From: Clostridium intestinale DSM 6191 | Lineage (GTDB): Bacteria > Bacillota > Clostridia > Clostridiales > Clostridiaceae | Direction: 5' to 3' | Assembly: GCF_900130055.1 (NCBI RefSeq) | Contig: NZ_FQXU01000013.1 | Location: forward strand, 55,628 to 119,627 | DNA: 64,000 bases | In this document: positions 43,393-52,887 of the stretch, piece by piece | Numbering within the stretch: the stretch's first letter is position 1 | Layout: each line of letters starts with the position of its first letter | The notes under the pieces: model-generated | Database searches by the model: none | What the model was told of the DNA's origin: nothing | Seen by the model: only the letters and a program-made list of their open reading frames with translations | Translations under genes and position numbers: made by a program

Positions 43393-43977
43393 ATGAAGAA
43401 TAAAAAAGATAAAATTTCTGTACAATTAGCTATTTTATTTGGAATTATTATTTTAATTACTTGTATATTCAATATTATAGAAAAACAATGGGATAATATA
43501 TTTTTATCTTTATTAGCCTTTATATGTCTTCCTATTCCATTTATAATTGGCTTCATTGCTAGAGTCAAAAAAGTTCAATTACCTAAAAACTTTCTACCAA
43601 TAGCCCTAATATTCAATTTTTCGGCTCAATACTTGGGTGAAATTTTACACTTTTATGAATTTTTTTGGTGGTGGGACTTATTATTACATGGAGCATTTGG
43701 TTCTTATGCTGTTATAATTGGTATGAACTTAATTAAAGGAATTATACGAAAAGAAGCAGAAATAAGCGAAGAAAGATTTTTTACATTTAAGACTATTTTT
43801 GCATTTACCTTTTCCATTACCTTAGAAACCTTGTGGGAGATGTTTGAATACATTGGAGATCTTATACTTAAAACTGATATGTTGACAGGAGGAATACACG
43901 ACACTGCTTCTGATATTCTTATAAATATTTTCTGTTCATGTATAACCCTAATTATTTATCGTATTCGCAATAAATAA
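43393..43977 (+). CDS. DUF2238/YjdF-like membrane protein
   Basis: 194 residues with about six helices. The second half holds the family-like residues WWWDLLLHGAFG, LETLWEMFEYIGD and GGIHDTASDILIN: conserved Trp, His, Glu and Asp next to helices, hinting at a buried polar or metal site. Function unknown. Ribosome site GAGGTGG; single gene. Confidence 0.75.
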   Translation: MKNKKDKISVQLAILFGIIILITCIFNIIEKQWDNIFLSLLAFICLPIPFIIGFIARVKKVQLPKNFLPIALIFNFSAQYLGEILHFYEFFWWWDLLLHGAFGSYAVIIGMNLIKGIIRKEAEISEERFFTFKTIFAFTFSITLETLWEMFEYIGDLILKTDMLTGGIHDTASDILINIFCSCITLIIYRIRNK

Positions 43978-44130
43978 TAAAGCTATAGTATTAATAGAAT
44001 TTTAAACATCAAGACTTTTGTTGCTATATTAAGTACCAAAGTCTTTTTTTCTTAATATTTAAAAAGGGACACATTAACTATATATATTAATATATTAGTA
44101 GTAGTTAAATTAATTCTTGGAGATGAATAT

Positions 44131-44607
44131 ATGCCTTCATATAATTACTCTACAAATAATGGATCTACAAATAACTCCTCTATAAATGGCACTTCTATAC
44201 GTCAAACTGGTAATGTACAGCTTGATTTAGAATTAATAGATAAAGAGATTGCCGCAGCATACATTGCTATTTTTGCTTATATAGTTCTTCTTTTTTCAGC
44301 ACATGAAGATAAACAAATTATATATAATAGATTAAAAGGAACTGAACCTAATAATGCTGTTAGCCCAAATAGATTAGTTGCTTTATCAAATAGCCTAGTA
44401 CTTATTGCTTATATTATTTTTGGCAATGTAGCAGATAGGAGATATGCTGAAATTGTTGAATCAGAAGCCATAGTAGATACTCCACTAACTCCAACCCCTA
44501 ACTTAAATATAAGTAAAGGATACAACATAGCAATTATAGGATGCATTTTTAAAGTTCTTGGAGCTATGCAACGAGTAAATGAGGAAGACATTATAACTCT
44601 AGATTAG
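44131..44607 (+). CDS. Uncharacterised protein with Asn/Ser/Thr-rich N-terminus (158 aa)
   Basis: The first ~30 residues are low-complexity (MPSYNYSTNNGSTNNSS...). Two moderately hydrophobic helices follow (AAYIAIFAYIVLLFSAHED about 41-60; RLVALSNSLVLIAYIIFGN about 81-99). Near the end is another hydrophobic stretch GYNIAIIGCIFKVLGAM. No signal peptide. No family recognised; small clostridial surface or spore-associated proteins can look like this. Ribosome site GGAGATG and a downstream terminator support it. Confidence 0.7.
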   Translation: MPSYNYSTNNGSTNNSSINGTSIRQTGNVQLDLELIDKEIAAAYIAIFAYIVLLFSAHEDKQIIYNRLKGTEPNNAVSPNRLVALSNSLVLIAYIIFGNVADRRYAEIVESEAIVDTPLTPTPNLNISKGYNIAIIGCIFKVLGAMQRVNEEDIITLD

Positions 44608-44688
44608 TTTAAATCTCTTTTTAACTTACTATTAAGCTTTAATCTACTCTAAGATACCTTTATATTGATATATACTTAAAAAAGCTCT

Positions 44689-44726
44689 GCCTTGCTAATC
44701 TTATATACTCCTGGCAAGGCTTTTTT
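44689..44726 (+). terminator. Rho-independent terminator
   Basis: Arms GCCTTGC / GCAAGGC, 18-base loop, then TTTTTT, 80 bases after the gene ending at 44607. Confidence 0.85.
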
Positions 44727-44785
44727 ATATTTTGTTTTATATGTTAAAATATGGTTGTGTATAATTTTTAAGAGGAGGATAATTT

Positions 44786-46060
44786 ATGAATACAATTGAT
44801 ATCCCTTATTCTAATAAAACACTAAAGATAAATATCGAGGATAAAAATTTAAAAGGTATTTTAGAGTCAAAAGCAAATAATTACAGGGCTTCTATTTCTC
44901 AAGATGAAATCGTAAACAAAGCACTTAATAAACCTTTAGGCAGCAATTCTTTAGAAGAACTCGTAAAAGGTAAAAATAACATGGTTATCATTACAAGTGA
45001 TCATACAAGACCAGTTCCAAGTAAAATTACCATGCCTATATTATTAAAAAGAATAAGAAAAGTAAATCCAAATATAAATATAAAAATACTTATAGCAACA
45101 GGTTTTCATAGACCCACTACAAAGGAAGAAATGATTAATAAGTTTGGTAAAACAATTTCAGAAAATGAAGAAATAATAAATCATATCTCTACAGATGAGA
45201 GTACCTTAGTTAATGTTGGAACTCTACCTTCTGGCGGGGAACTTTATTTAAATAAATTAGCTATGGAAACTGAATTGCTTATATCAGAAGGTTTTATAGA
45301 ACCTCACTTTTTTGCTGGATTTTCTGGAGGTAGAAAAAGTGTATTACCTGGAATAGCTTCTGCAAAAACTATAATGGCTAATCACTGCTCTGAATTTATA
45401 AATAGTAGTAAAGCTAGAACTGGAATAATAAAGGACAACCCTATTCATAAAGACATGCTTTATGCTGCTGAAAAAGCAAACCTTGCATTTATATTAAATG
45501 TTGTTATAGATGAAGATAAAAATATTATAAATGCTTTTGCTGGAGATAGTAAACTAGCTCATGAAGAAGGTTGTAAGTTTGTAATGGACCTTTCAAGTGT
45601 AAAAAGCATACCTGCTGACATTGTAGTTTCAAGTAATGGTGGATATCCTTTAGATCAAAATATATACCAATCTGTAAAAGGAATGACAGCTGCTGAAGCT
45701 ACTTGTAGAAAAGGTGGAATAATTATTATGATATCAGCCTGTAATGATGGTCATGGCGGCCAATCTTTTTATGATAATGTTGCACAAGCTAAAAATCCTC
45801 AAGAACTTTTGGACAAGGTATTAACTGTTCCTAGAAATGAAACCATTCCTGATCAATGGGAATTTCAAATACTTGCAAGAATTTTATGTAACTATACTGT
45901 AATTATGGTTACTGATATGTGTAATCCAGATATGATTAAAAGTATGCACATGAAACATGCATACACATTTGAAGAAGCTTTAGAAATGGCTTATGAAATA
46001 AAAGGAAAAGATGCAGAGGTTGTTGTAATTCCAAACGGCGTAGGAGTAGTAGTAAAATAA
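44786..46060 (+). CDS. larA: Nickel-dependent lactate racemase-family protein
   Basis: A 424-residue LarA-type racemase interconverting L- and D-lactate or a related 2-hydroxyacid by hydride transfer to a nickel-pincer cofactor. Residues align at the same numbers as those described for L. plantarum LarA: D72 and R75 in SDHTRP, H108 in ATGFHRP, H174 in EPHFFAGFSGG, K184 (the cofactor-attached lysine) and H200. The cofactor-biosynthesis genes larB/larC/larE are not in this window. Monocistronic, ribosome site GAGGAGG. Substrates of LarA homologues vary. Confidence 0.93.
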   Translation: MNTIDIPYSNKTLKINIEDKNLKGILESKANNYRASISQDEIVNKALNKPLGSNSLEELVKGKNNMVIITSDHTRPVPSKITMPILLKRIRKVNPNINIKILIATGFHRPTTKEEMINKFGKTISENEEIINHISTDESTLVNVGTLPSGGELYLNKLAMETELLISEGFIEPHFFAGFSGGRKSVLPGIASAKTIMANHCSEFINSSKARTGIIKDNPIHKDMLYAAEKANLAFILNVVIDEDKNIINAFAGDSKLAHEEGCKFVMDLSSVKSIPADIVVSSNGGYPLDQNIYQSVKGMTAAEATCRKGGIIIMISACNDGHGGQSFYDNVAQAKNPQELLDKVLTVPRNETIPDQWEFQILARILCNYTVIMVTDMCNPDMIKSMHMKHAYTFEEALEMAYEIKGKDAEVVVIPNGVGVVVK

Positions 46061-46093
46061 TAACTTTTAATACTGAAACTATATATAAATATT

Positions 46094-46150
46094 AAAGACA
46101 CATATATCTTGTAGTCAATTATGGCTACTATACATGTGTCTTTATAATTA
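46094..46150. terminator. Terminator between convergent larA and chemoreceptor genes
   Basis: Arms AAAGACACAT / ATGTGTCTTT around a long loop containing a second small stem (GTAG/CTAC); overlaps the 3' end of the chemoreceptor gene. Confidence 0.75.
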
Positions 46151-47839
46151 TACTTTAAATTTGTCTATTAATTTATTCATATTCATAGTCATATCACTTA
46201 AATCTTGAGCTGTAGCTGTAACCTCTTGAGAAGAAGCACTCATCTCTTCTGATGATGCAGCTATTTCTTCTGATGATGCAGAAACCTCCTCAGATATAGC
46301 TGTTAGGGATTCTATGTTTTTAACTATCGAATCTTTTTCATTTTTTATTGATATTGCTGAGGTATTTACAGACTCTATCATCGGTATTATACCATTAACA
46401 GACTGAATTATATTTTTAAAGGAATCCATAGTAGTATTTATTATGTTTATCTGATTACTAAGCTCAGAATTCATTCCATCAGCAGAGTTAATAATATTCT
46501 CACTATCTTTTGATATATTATTTATTAGACTATTTATATCCATTGAAGAATTTTTAGATTGCTCTGCAAGTTTTCTTATTTCATCTGCTACAACTGAAAA
46601 TCCTTTTCCAGCTTCACCTGCTCTAGCTGCTTCAATAGCTGCATTTAAAGCTAATAGATTAGTTTTATCAGCTATACTATTAATTGCATTTGTTATATCA
46701 TTTATTCTTATTATATTACCTTCAAGCAGGTTTATCTTATTCATGAATTCATTAAATGTAAGATTTATATTTTCAACGGATTTAAATAAGTGACTCATAT
46801 CTTCGTTACTTGTGTTTGCCATAGAACTTATATATTTAGAACTTGAATCTATTTCATAAATATCACTAACAATTTCTTCAACTTCGCTACCAAATTTCTC
46901 AAGTACAAAGGATACTTGTACTAGGTCTTCTGCTTGAGTTACAGTTCCTTTGGCTACACCTTGTATAGCCATAGCTACTTCTTCAGAAGAGGATGCCATT
47001 TCCTCTGATACAGCAGTTAAATTTTCTCCTTTTTCTTGTAAATAATTTGATGTTGTTTTGATTTCTTTAACTAATGAAGATATATTTTTATTCATGCTAT
47101 TTAAGCTTTCTGCTATATCTCCTGTTTCATCTTTTGCATCTATGTCGCAAACTTCCGTAAGATCTCCATTTGAAATCTTATTTAAGGAAAATACTATTTT
47201 TTTAATATTTTTTGTTATGGAATTAGTAAATAATATTGATATTAGGATAGCTAGTCCCACTATTGCAAAAGTTATTATCCCTATTGTTAACATTAAAGCA
47301 TTTACTTCAGAATTTATCTTTGATTCTTCTATTCCTATAAAAAATATTCCTATAACCTTATTTGAGCTATCTTTTATTGGTACATACTTTGCCCTATATT
47401 TAGAGTCAAGTACTTTAGCTGATCCAATATACTCTTTTTCTTTTGTTAAAACCTCATTTGCTACTTCCTCAGATACCTTTGTTCCAACAGCTCTTTTACC
47501 ATCTGTTATTACATTTGTAGCAACTCTAGTATCTCCAAGAAATATTGTAGTTGGCGAATTTGTTGCTTCTTTAACGGTATCTACAAATTCTGTATTATTA
47601 TTAATAATAGTATTCCCTTTATAAAGCTTGTCTCCTTCTACTTTCCAATTACCAGGGTACTTCTCGTCTAAAATACTCTCTGCCAAATTAACATAGCTAT
47701 TAAGGCTAGTATTCAAATTATTTACAACTAGATTTTTTATTTGAGAAAATACAACTCCAAAAACTGAAACTCCTAAAACTACTAATAAAGATATTGTCAT
47801 TACTAAAATTTTGCCTTTTAATTTTAACTTGCTAACCAC
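46148..47839 (-). CDS. Methyl-accepting chemotaxis protein with Cache sensor
   Basis: 563 residues: helix TM1 (about 10-30), an extracellular single-Cache-type sensor (about 35-185, with [26 protein letters not shown]), TM2 (about 187-208), HAMP linker and a long cytoplasmic coiled-coil signalling domain. The tip is [24 protein letters not shown]; the Glu/Gln-Ser-rich repeats near the C-terminus are methylation segments. GTG start after GGGGG. The ligand is unknown. Preceded by a TetR gene 25 bp upstream in the same orientation. Confidence 0.93.
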   Translation of the reverse strand: MVSKLKLKGKILVMTISLLVVLGVSVFGVVFSQIKNLVVNNLNTSLNSYVNLAESILDEKYPGNWKVEGDKLYKGNTIINNNTEFVDTVKEATNSPTTIFLGDTRVATNVITDGKRAVGTKVSEEVANEVLTKEKEYIGSAKVLDSKYRAKYVPIKDSSNKVIGIFFIGIEESKINSEVNALMLTIGIITFAIVGLAILISILFTNSITKNIKKIVFSLNKISNGDLTEVCDIDAKDETGDIAESLNSMNKNISSLVKEIKTTSNYLQEKGENLTAVSEEMASSSEEVAMAIQGVAKGTVTQAEDLVQVSFVLEKFGSEVEEIVSDIYEIDSSSKYISSMANTSNEDMSHLFKSVENINLTFNEFMNKINLLEGNIIRINDITNAINSIADKTNLLALNAAIEAARAGEAGKGFSVVADEIRKLAEQSKNSSMDINSLINNISKDSENIINSADGMNSELSNQINIINTTMDSFKNIIQSVNGIIPMIESVNTSAISIKNEKDSIVKNIESLTAISEEVSASSEEIAASSEEMSASSQEVTATAQDLSDMTMNMNKLIDKFKV

Positions 47840-47864
47840 TTTCTTTTCCCCCTTAAGCTTTTAT

Positions 47865-48455
47865 TTATGTGCCATAAAATTTATTTCTTACACCCTCCCA
47901 AAAATAGTTCCAACTTTTATTAACTTTATCCATGTTAAAAATATCTGAATTTAACTCCATTTGTATATTTCCTTGTAAGAGACAATAATAGAAATATGTT
48001 ATAGCATCAATTTCCTCTTTTGTTAATTCTTCTTTGTTAATTCCATTTTGAATTATTTCAGAAATTAAATCATTCATTAAATTTTTGAACTTTTCTATTC
48101 TACCAATAATTTTTTCTGGTAAATCGTAAGATGTTACAAAAAACAAATAAGCTAAAAATCCTCCAATGGGTTTATTCTCTCTTATGTAATTAATACTTTC
48201 TATTAAAATATTTTCAAGAATAACTTTTGTATCACATCCTCTATTCTCATTGATAAGATTTAAAAACTTTGAATAAATCTTTGAAGACTCATCTTCAAAC
48301 ACTTGTAAAAATAAACTTTCTTTACTATCGAAATGTGCATAGATAGAAGGTTTTTTTATCCCTGCTTTTTGTGATATCTCAGAAATACTTACACTGTTAT
48401 AGTGACCTTTTGAAAATGATTCAAAGGCAGCATCAAGTATTTTTTGTTTAGACAA
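47865..48455 (-). CDS. TetR-family regulator upstream of a chemoreceptor
   Basis: 196 residues; N-terminal HTH reads FESFSKGHYNSVSISEISQKAGIKKPSIYAHFDSKESLFLQVF, typical of TetR/AcrR, with a helical C-terminal effector domain. TTG start 7 bases after AGAGG. It shares a promoter with the chemoreceptor downstream, so its ligand may also set receptor level. Confidence 0.9.
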   Translation of the reverse strand: MSKQKILDAAFESFSKGHYNSVSISEISQKAGIKKPSIYAHFDSKESLFLQVFEDESSKIYSKFLNLINENRGCDTKVILENILIESINYIRENKPIGGFLAYLFFVTSYDLPEKIIGRIEKFKNLMNDLISEIIQNGINKEELTKEEIDAITYFYYCLLQGNIQMELNSDIFNMDKVNKSWNYFWEGVRNKFYGT

Positions 48456-48494
48456 ATCCTCACCTCTTCCTACCTATCGTTAGTTCTTGTAAAA

Positions 48495-48523
48495 ATATTA
48501 GCATCTTTTTACTTAATAGTCAA
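48495..48523 (-). promoter_or_regulatory. Promoter of the TetR-chemoreceptor operon
   Basis: On the minus strand TTGACT (48518-48523), 17-base spacer, TAATAT (48495-48500), 40 bases before the TTG start. Confidence 0.65.
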
Positions 48524-48621
48524 TTCTAATTAATAATTTTTATTTATAAATATTTATTTCTATAAAAAGTAAAAACTCACAAATCTAACTAGATTCTGTG
48601 AGTTTTTTAATATCTTAATAT

Positions 48622-49842
48622 TTAATTTTTATCAATATCTAATATTGTTTGTAATAATACGTTTGCTCCTTTTAAACAATTTTCAAGTGGAGTAAACTCC
48701 TTTTCACAATGGCTGTGTCCATTTTCGCTTGGTACAAAAATCATGGTTGTTGGAATTATTTCTGTTATAAATTGAGCATCATGTCCTGGACCACTATACA
48801 TTTTTTTAGTAGAATAACCATATTCTTTTGCATTTTTTTCAACGTAATCTATAAAGTCAGGGTTAAAGCGAACTGTATTACGTGACCATGCCTTTTCATA
48901 ACTGGCTTCACACTTTTCAACCACCTTAGGAATTTCATTTATAATATTAAGAACCTGACTTATAACATCTGGGTCTTGATGTCTTGCATCTAAAGTAAAC
49001 TTTACACAGTCTGGAATAACTGTATGGATATTAGGATGTGCTGATATTTTACCAGTTGTATATACTAACTTGCTATCAAGTTTATCAAGCTCATCATGTA
49101 GATATTGTATGGTTTTAACAGCTGCATATAAAGCATCTTTTCTATACTTCATAGGTGTTGTTCCTGCATGATCTGCTTGACCTATAAATGTAAATTCATA
49201 GTTTATCATTCCGCAAACCCCTTCTACAACTCCTATATCTATTTTTTCATCCTCAAGTACTGGTCCTTGCTCTACATGTAATTCCACTAAAGCCTTGTAC
49301 TTCTCTGAGCTAGCCCTGTTTTCTATTTCACCCATATATCCACTAGCTTCTAAAGCTTCTTTAAATGTAATTCCTTCAATATCTTTTGATGCTAACATAA
49401 TATCCTTATCAAATTTGCCAGTTATAACTCCTGAAGACATCATTGCTGGTTCAAAACGAGCACCTTCTTCATTAGTCCATACTACTACCGTAATTGGATG
49501 TTTATGTTTTATCTTTTCAGTAACAATAGTTTCTGCAGCTTCTAGTGCTGTAAGTACTCCTAATATACCGTCATAATTCCCTCCTTGCTTAACTGAATCC
49601 ATATGAGAACCACTCATTATAGCTGGAAGTCCTTCTTCACCAGGTATAGTTGCATAAATATTAGCCATGTCATCTGTTTTTATTTCCATTCCGAGTGTTC
49701 TGCACCTTTTGCAAAACTCTTCTCTTGCCTCTAGAGCTTCCTTAGATAAAGATAATCTTGTAATACCTCCTTTTCCTGTATCTCCAAACTTACTAAAAGT
49801 TTTAATTTTGTCTTCAAGTCTTTCTTTACTACAAGTTAACAT
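48622..49842 (-). CDS. pydC: N-carbamoyl-beta-alanine amidohydrolase (beta-ureidopropionase), M20 type
   Basis: 406 residues from the ATG at 49842 (AAGGGGG 8 bases upstream; a longer frame overlaps pydA). Zn-dependent amidase of the carbamoylase/allantoate-amidohydrolase branch of M20: GSHMDSVKQGGNYDGILGV (metal ligands His and Asp), VWTNEEGARF (Glu pair), ELHVEQGPVLE, the dimer-lid segment GQADHAGTTPMKYRKDA and SGPGHDAQF. Between pyrimidine-degradation genes it should hydrolyse N-carbamoyl-beta-alanine to beta-alanine, CO2 and NH3. Last gene of the cluster. Confidence 0.87.
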   Translation of the reverse strand: MLTCSKERLEDKIKTFSKFGDTGKGGITRLSLSKEALEAREEFCKRCRTLGMEIKTDDMANIYATIPGEEGLPAIMSGSHMDSVKQGGNYDGILGVLTALEAAETIVTEKIKHKHPITVVVWTNEEGARFEPAMMSSGVITGKFDKDIMLASKDIEGITFKEALEASGYMGEIENRASSEKYKALVELHVEQGPVLEDEKIDIGVVEGVCGMINYEFTFIGQADHAGTTPMKYRKDALYAAVKTIQYLHDELDKLDSKLVYTTGKISAHPNIHTVIPDCVKFTLDARHQDPDVISQVLNIINEIPKVVEKCEASYEKAWSRNTVRFNPDFIDYVEKNAKEYGYSTKKMYSGPGHDAQFITEIIPTTMIFVPSENGHSHCEKEFTPLENCLKGANVLLQTILDIDKN

Positions 49843-49855
49843 CTCAGTATCCCCC

Positions 49856-51361
49856 TTATATTTTTTTATTAACCCTTTTTCCTGGTGCCACAGCATTAGC
49901 TGGACAAACAGTTACACATAGTTGACATCCCACACACTTATTTGCAATAAGTATAGGCTTTTTACTTTTTTCATCCATTTTTATTGCTTGATGGCCTCCA
50001 TCATAACAGGATAAATAACATCTACCACAACCTACACATTTTTCTCTATTAAATCTTGGATAGCAGATACTATCCCTTTCTAATTCATCTGCTGGAACTA
50101 TTTTAGGAAGTGCTTTCCCTACAATTTCAGAAATACTATGGTATCCTTGTGAACTTAAATATAACTTCATCCCATCTATTAAATCCTCAATAACTCTATA
50201 TCCATACTGCATTACAGAAGTTGTAATCTGAACATTTTTACAGCCTAATGCTAAAAACTCTGCTGAATCTCTCCAGGTTTCTATTCCACCCATTCCACTA
50301 AACTCTGCAACTTTTAACTCTTCACAACTACTCATGCTATGAATAAAACGAAGGGCTATAGGTTTTACTGCCTTCCCTGAATATCCACCAACACTTGTTT
50401 TACCTTCAACATTTGGTTCTGATTCAAAGGTCTCTAAGTCTAAGTTCATTATACTTTTAATTGTGTTAATAGCTGCTATACCTGTTGCTCCTGCCTTTAT
50501 TGCTGCAATTGCAGGAACTTCCATATTACCTATGTTCGGTGTCATTTTAGCTAATATAGGTAGATGGGTGCCTTTTCTTGTAGCCTTTGTATAAAGAGCT
50601 ACTAAATCTGGGTCTTGACCAACATCTGAACCTACTCCTTTATTCGTCATGTGAGGGCAAGAAAAATTACACTCTATTATATCTGCTCCTGCCTCTGTCA
50701 TTAATTTAGCTAAGGTAGTCCATTCCTCTTCGTTTTGTCCCATAATTGATGCAACAATAACTTTAGTTGGGTAGTTTTTCTTTAACTTTTTTAGGAATTC
50801 AATATTTTCTTCTAAGGTGTAATCAGAAATCTGTTCAATATTTTTAAATCCTACAAAAGGTACATTCTCTTTTGTAAGGGCTGTAAACCTTGGAGAAACC
50901 TCTTTAGGCACAAACATACCTATAGTTTTAAAAGCCACTCCTGACCATCCCATATCAAAAGCCTTAGCTACCATCTCATAGTTACTACCAACTACAGAAG
51001 ATGAGAGGAAAAATGGGTTTTCACATTTAACTCCACAAAAATCTATTGATAAATCAACCTCTTTTTCTTCAACTTTTTCTTCACTAGATATACCTTTTAG
51101 TATTCTATCTATATTAACTGGATCGTTAATCTTACCTTTTAAACAGGCATCTTTACAAGCTTTAGATTCACACATATCACATGGCAGAACATCTGGTAAC
51201 TTGTTTACTGCTCCTGCCTTATTTTCAAATCTTAAAGAAAGAATAATACTATTAACTTCTACTGAATGAGGGCAAGCTTTTCGGCAAGGTGCCTCATGAC
51301 AAAGTAAACATCCTGCAACATCCTCTCTAAGTGAAATATCTTTATATAATAAACTATTCAT
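49856..51361 (-). CDS. pydA: Dihydropyrimidine dehydrogenase, Fe-S/FMN/ferredoxin fusion
   Basis: 501 residues in three parts. Residues 1-90 hold eight cysteines (C18, C21, C26, C30 and C61, C64, C69, C73), like the N-terminal double [4Fe-4S] domain of large DPDs and of PreT. Residues about 105-420 form the FMN barrel of the DHODH type with NFSCPH, MTPNIGNMEVPA and GGYSGKAVKPIALR. Residues about 435-495 are a 2[4Fe-4S] ferredoxin with CVGCGRCYLSC and CVGCQLCVTVCPA. It reduces uracil or thymine to the dihydro form. No NADPH- or FAD-binding domain is present, so electrons must enter through the clusters. At the loop where mammalian DPD has GLACGQDPEL, this protein reads GSDVGQDPDL. ATG preceded by GAGGGGG. 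Confidence 0.9.
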   Translation of the reverse strand: MNSLLYKDISLREDVAGCLLCHEAPCRKACPHSVEVNSIILSLRFENKAGAVNKLPDVLPCDMCESKACKDACLKGKINDPVNIDRILKGISSEEKVEEKEVDLSIDFCGVKCENPFFLSSSVVGSNYEMVAKAFDMGWSGVAFKTIGMFVPKEVSPRFTALTKENVPFVGFKNIEQISDYTLEENIEFLKKLKKNYPTKVIVASIMGQNEEEWTTLAKLMTEAGADIIECNFSCPHMTNKGVGSDVGQDPDLVALYTKATRKGTHLPILAKMTPNIGNMEVPAIAAIKAGATGIAAINTIKSIMNLDLETFESEPNVEGKTSVGGYSGKAVKPIALRFIHSMSSCEELKVAEFSGMGGIETWRDSAEFLALGCKNVQITTSVMQYGYRVIEDLIDGMKLYLSSQGYHSISEIVGKALPKIVPADELERDSICYPRFNREKCVGCGRCYLSCYDGGHQAIKMDEKSKKPILIANKCVGCQLCVTVCPANAVAPGKRVNKKI

Positions 51362-51386
51362 TTCATTGCCCCCTCTTAATACATCT

Positions 51387-52754
51387 TTATTTACGACCTA
51401 CTCTTTTAACAAACTTACCAAATCCAGGTCTTCCAACAAAGTCACCATTATCATATACCAAAGATCCACGTACATAAGTTTGCACTGGATATCCTTTAAG
51501 TTTTTTACCTTCCCAAATAGTATGATCATAATCTGAATGCATGTTATCTACTGAAATAGTGAACTCTTTTTCTGGATCATATATAACTATATCTGCATCT
51601 TTCCCAACAGTTATAGAACCTTTCTGCGCACATCCAAATATCTTTGCAGGATTAGTTGAACATAACTCAACCACACGGTTAAAACTTAACTTTCCCTCAT
51701 TTGCTTTAGATAACATGTATGGATATAAGTTTTCAACCCCTGCACAACCATTAGGAATCTTAGTAAAATCATCTTTACCCCAATCTTTTTCATAACTTTG
51801 GAATGGGCAATGATCTGTAGCTACAGTATCTATAGCTCCTGTGTTAATGGCTTTCCAAAGTGCATCTTGACTTTCTTGTCCTTTAATTGGCGGTGAACAT
51901 ACAAAGTTTCTTCCATCTTCTCTCTTATAAACTTCACTAGTAAATTCTAAATATTGAGGACAAGTTTCTATATATATGTCGTGTCCATCCATTTTAGCTT
52001 CTACAGCAGCTTCAAGTCCTTCTTTATCTGCCATATGAACTATATAAAGCGGTGCATCTACTGATTTTGCTATATGAACAGCTCTCTTATCTGCTTCTGC
52101 CTCAACATACTCAGGTCTACTTAAATAATGATACCAAGCTGAGGTTTTTCCTTCTTTTAAAAACTTTTCAATATTTAAATCAATTAAATCTGGATTTTCT
52201 GCATGAAGATTAGTTATGGCACCGGTTTCCTTCGCTTTTAATAAAATTTTAGTGAAGGTTGCATCATCTACCATCATTCCTTCTTTTTTATATACAAAAA
52301 AACATTTAAAGCTTGTTATACCGTAATTAACTGCCTCTTCAAATTCATCTAATATCTTCCCATCATTTAAATCTGTTATAATGCAGTGGAAAGCATAATC
52401 AACACAAACTTCTGGATCAGCCATTTCTCTTCTTCCCTTTACAGTCTCTAAAATACCACTACCTTTTCTTTGCATTGGATAATCAAAAACTGTAGTAACT
52501 CCACCACAAGCTGCTGCTCTTGTTCCAGATAAATAACTATCTGATGAAACAGTACCTCCAAAAGGCATTGCCAAATGTGTATGAACATCTATAGCCCCAG
52601 GTAAAATCATCTTTCCTTTAGCATCAACAACCTTTGCTCCTTTTTCCTCTAAATCTGTACCTATTGCTATTATCTTTCCACCCTTAACAGCTATATCAGC
52701 TACATATGTCTCACTTGATGTTATAATCATTCCATTTTTTATAATTAAATCCAT
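51387..52754 (-). CDS. pydB: Dihydropyrimidinase (hydantoinase)
   Basis: 455 residues, a cyclic amidohydrolase. H58 and H60 in DVHTHLAMPFGG and the carbamylated lysine K150 in SFKCFFVYK build the dinuclear zinc centre; IYIVHMADKEG, IETCPQYL and DTVATDHCPF follow. It opens dihydrouracil to N-carbamoyl-beta-alanine, the second step of the reductive pathway. It stands between the ABC binding-protein gene and pydA; ribosome site AAAGGAG. Confidence 0.95.
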   Translation of the reverse strand: MDLIIKNGMIITSSETYVADIAVKGGKIIAIGTDLEEKGAKVVDAKGKMILPGAIDVHTHLAMPFGGTVSSDSYLSGTRAAACGGVTTVFDYPMQRKGSGILETVKGRREMADPEVCVDYAFHCIITDLNDGKILDEFEEAVNYGITSFKCFFVYKKEGMMVDDATFTKILLKAKETGAITNLHAENPDLIDLNIEKFLKEGKTSAWYHYLSRPEYVEAEADKRAVHIAKSVDAPLYIVHMADKEGLEAAVEAKMDGHDIYIETCPQYLEFTSEVYKREDGRNFVCSPPIKGQESQDALWKAINTGAIDTVATDHCPFQSYEKDWGKDDFTKIPNGCAGVENLYPYMLSKANEGKLSFNRVVELCSTNPAKIFGCAQKGSITVGKDADIVIYDPEKEFTISVDNMHSDYDHTIWEGKKLKGYPVQTYVRGSLVYDNGDFVGRPGFGKFVKRVGRK

Positions 52755-52848
52755 ACATATTCTCCTTTCATTTATCTATACCATTACTGCCACTTACACA
52801 TCACCCATTTAGATGATGATAAGTCGCACTAAGCTTGTATATTTATGG

Positions 52849-52879
52849 TTCAGATGAGAGAATTCCCTCATCTGAACTT
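52849..52879. other. Intergenic hairpin in the pyrimidine operon
   Basis: Stem GTTCAGATGAG / CTCATCTGAAC (11 bp) between the binding-protein and dihydropyrimidinase genes. No U-run follows on the minus strand, so it is more likely a processing or stabilising structure than a terminator. Confidence 0.5.
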
Positions 52880-52887
52880 AAGTTTAA

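Noticed and set aside
48622..49896. Allantoate amidohydrolase or L-carbamoylase of purine/hydantoin metabolism
   Set aside because: The family alone would allow it, but the neighbours (DPD and dihydropyrimidinase) point to N-carbamoyl-beta-alanine.
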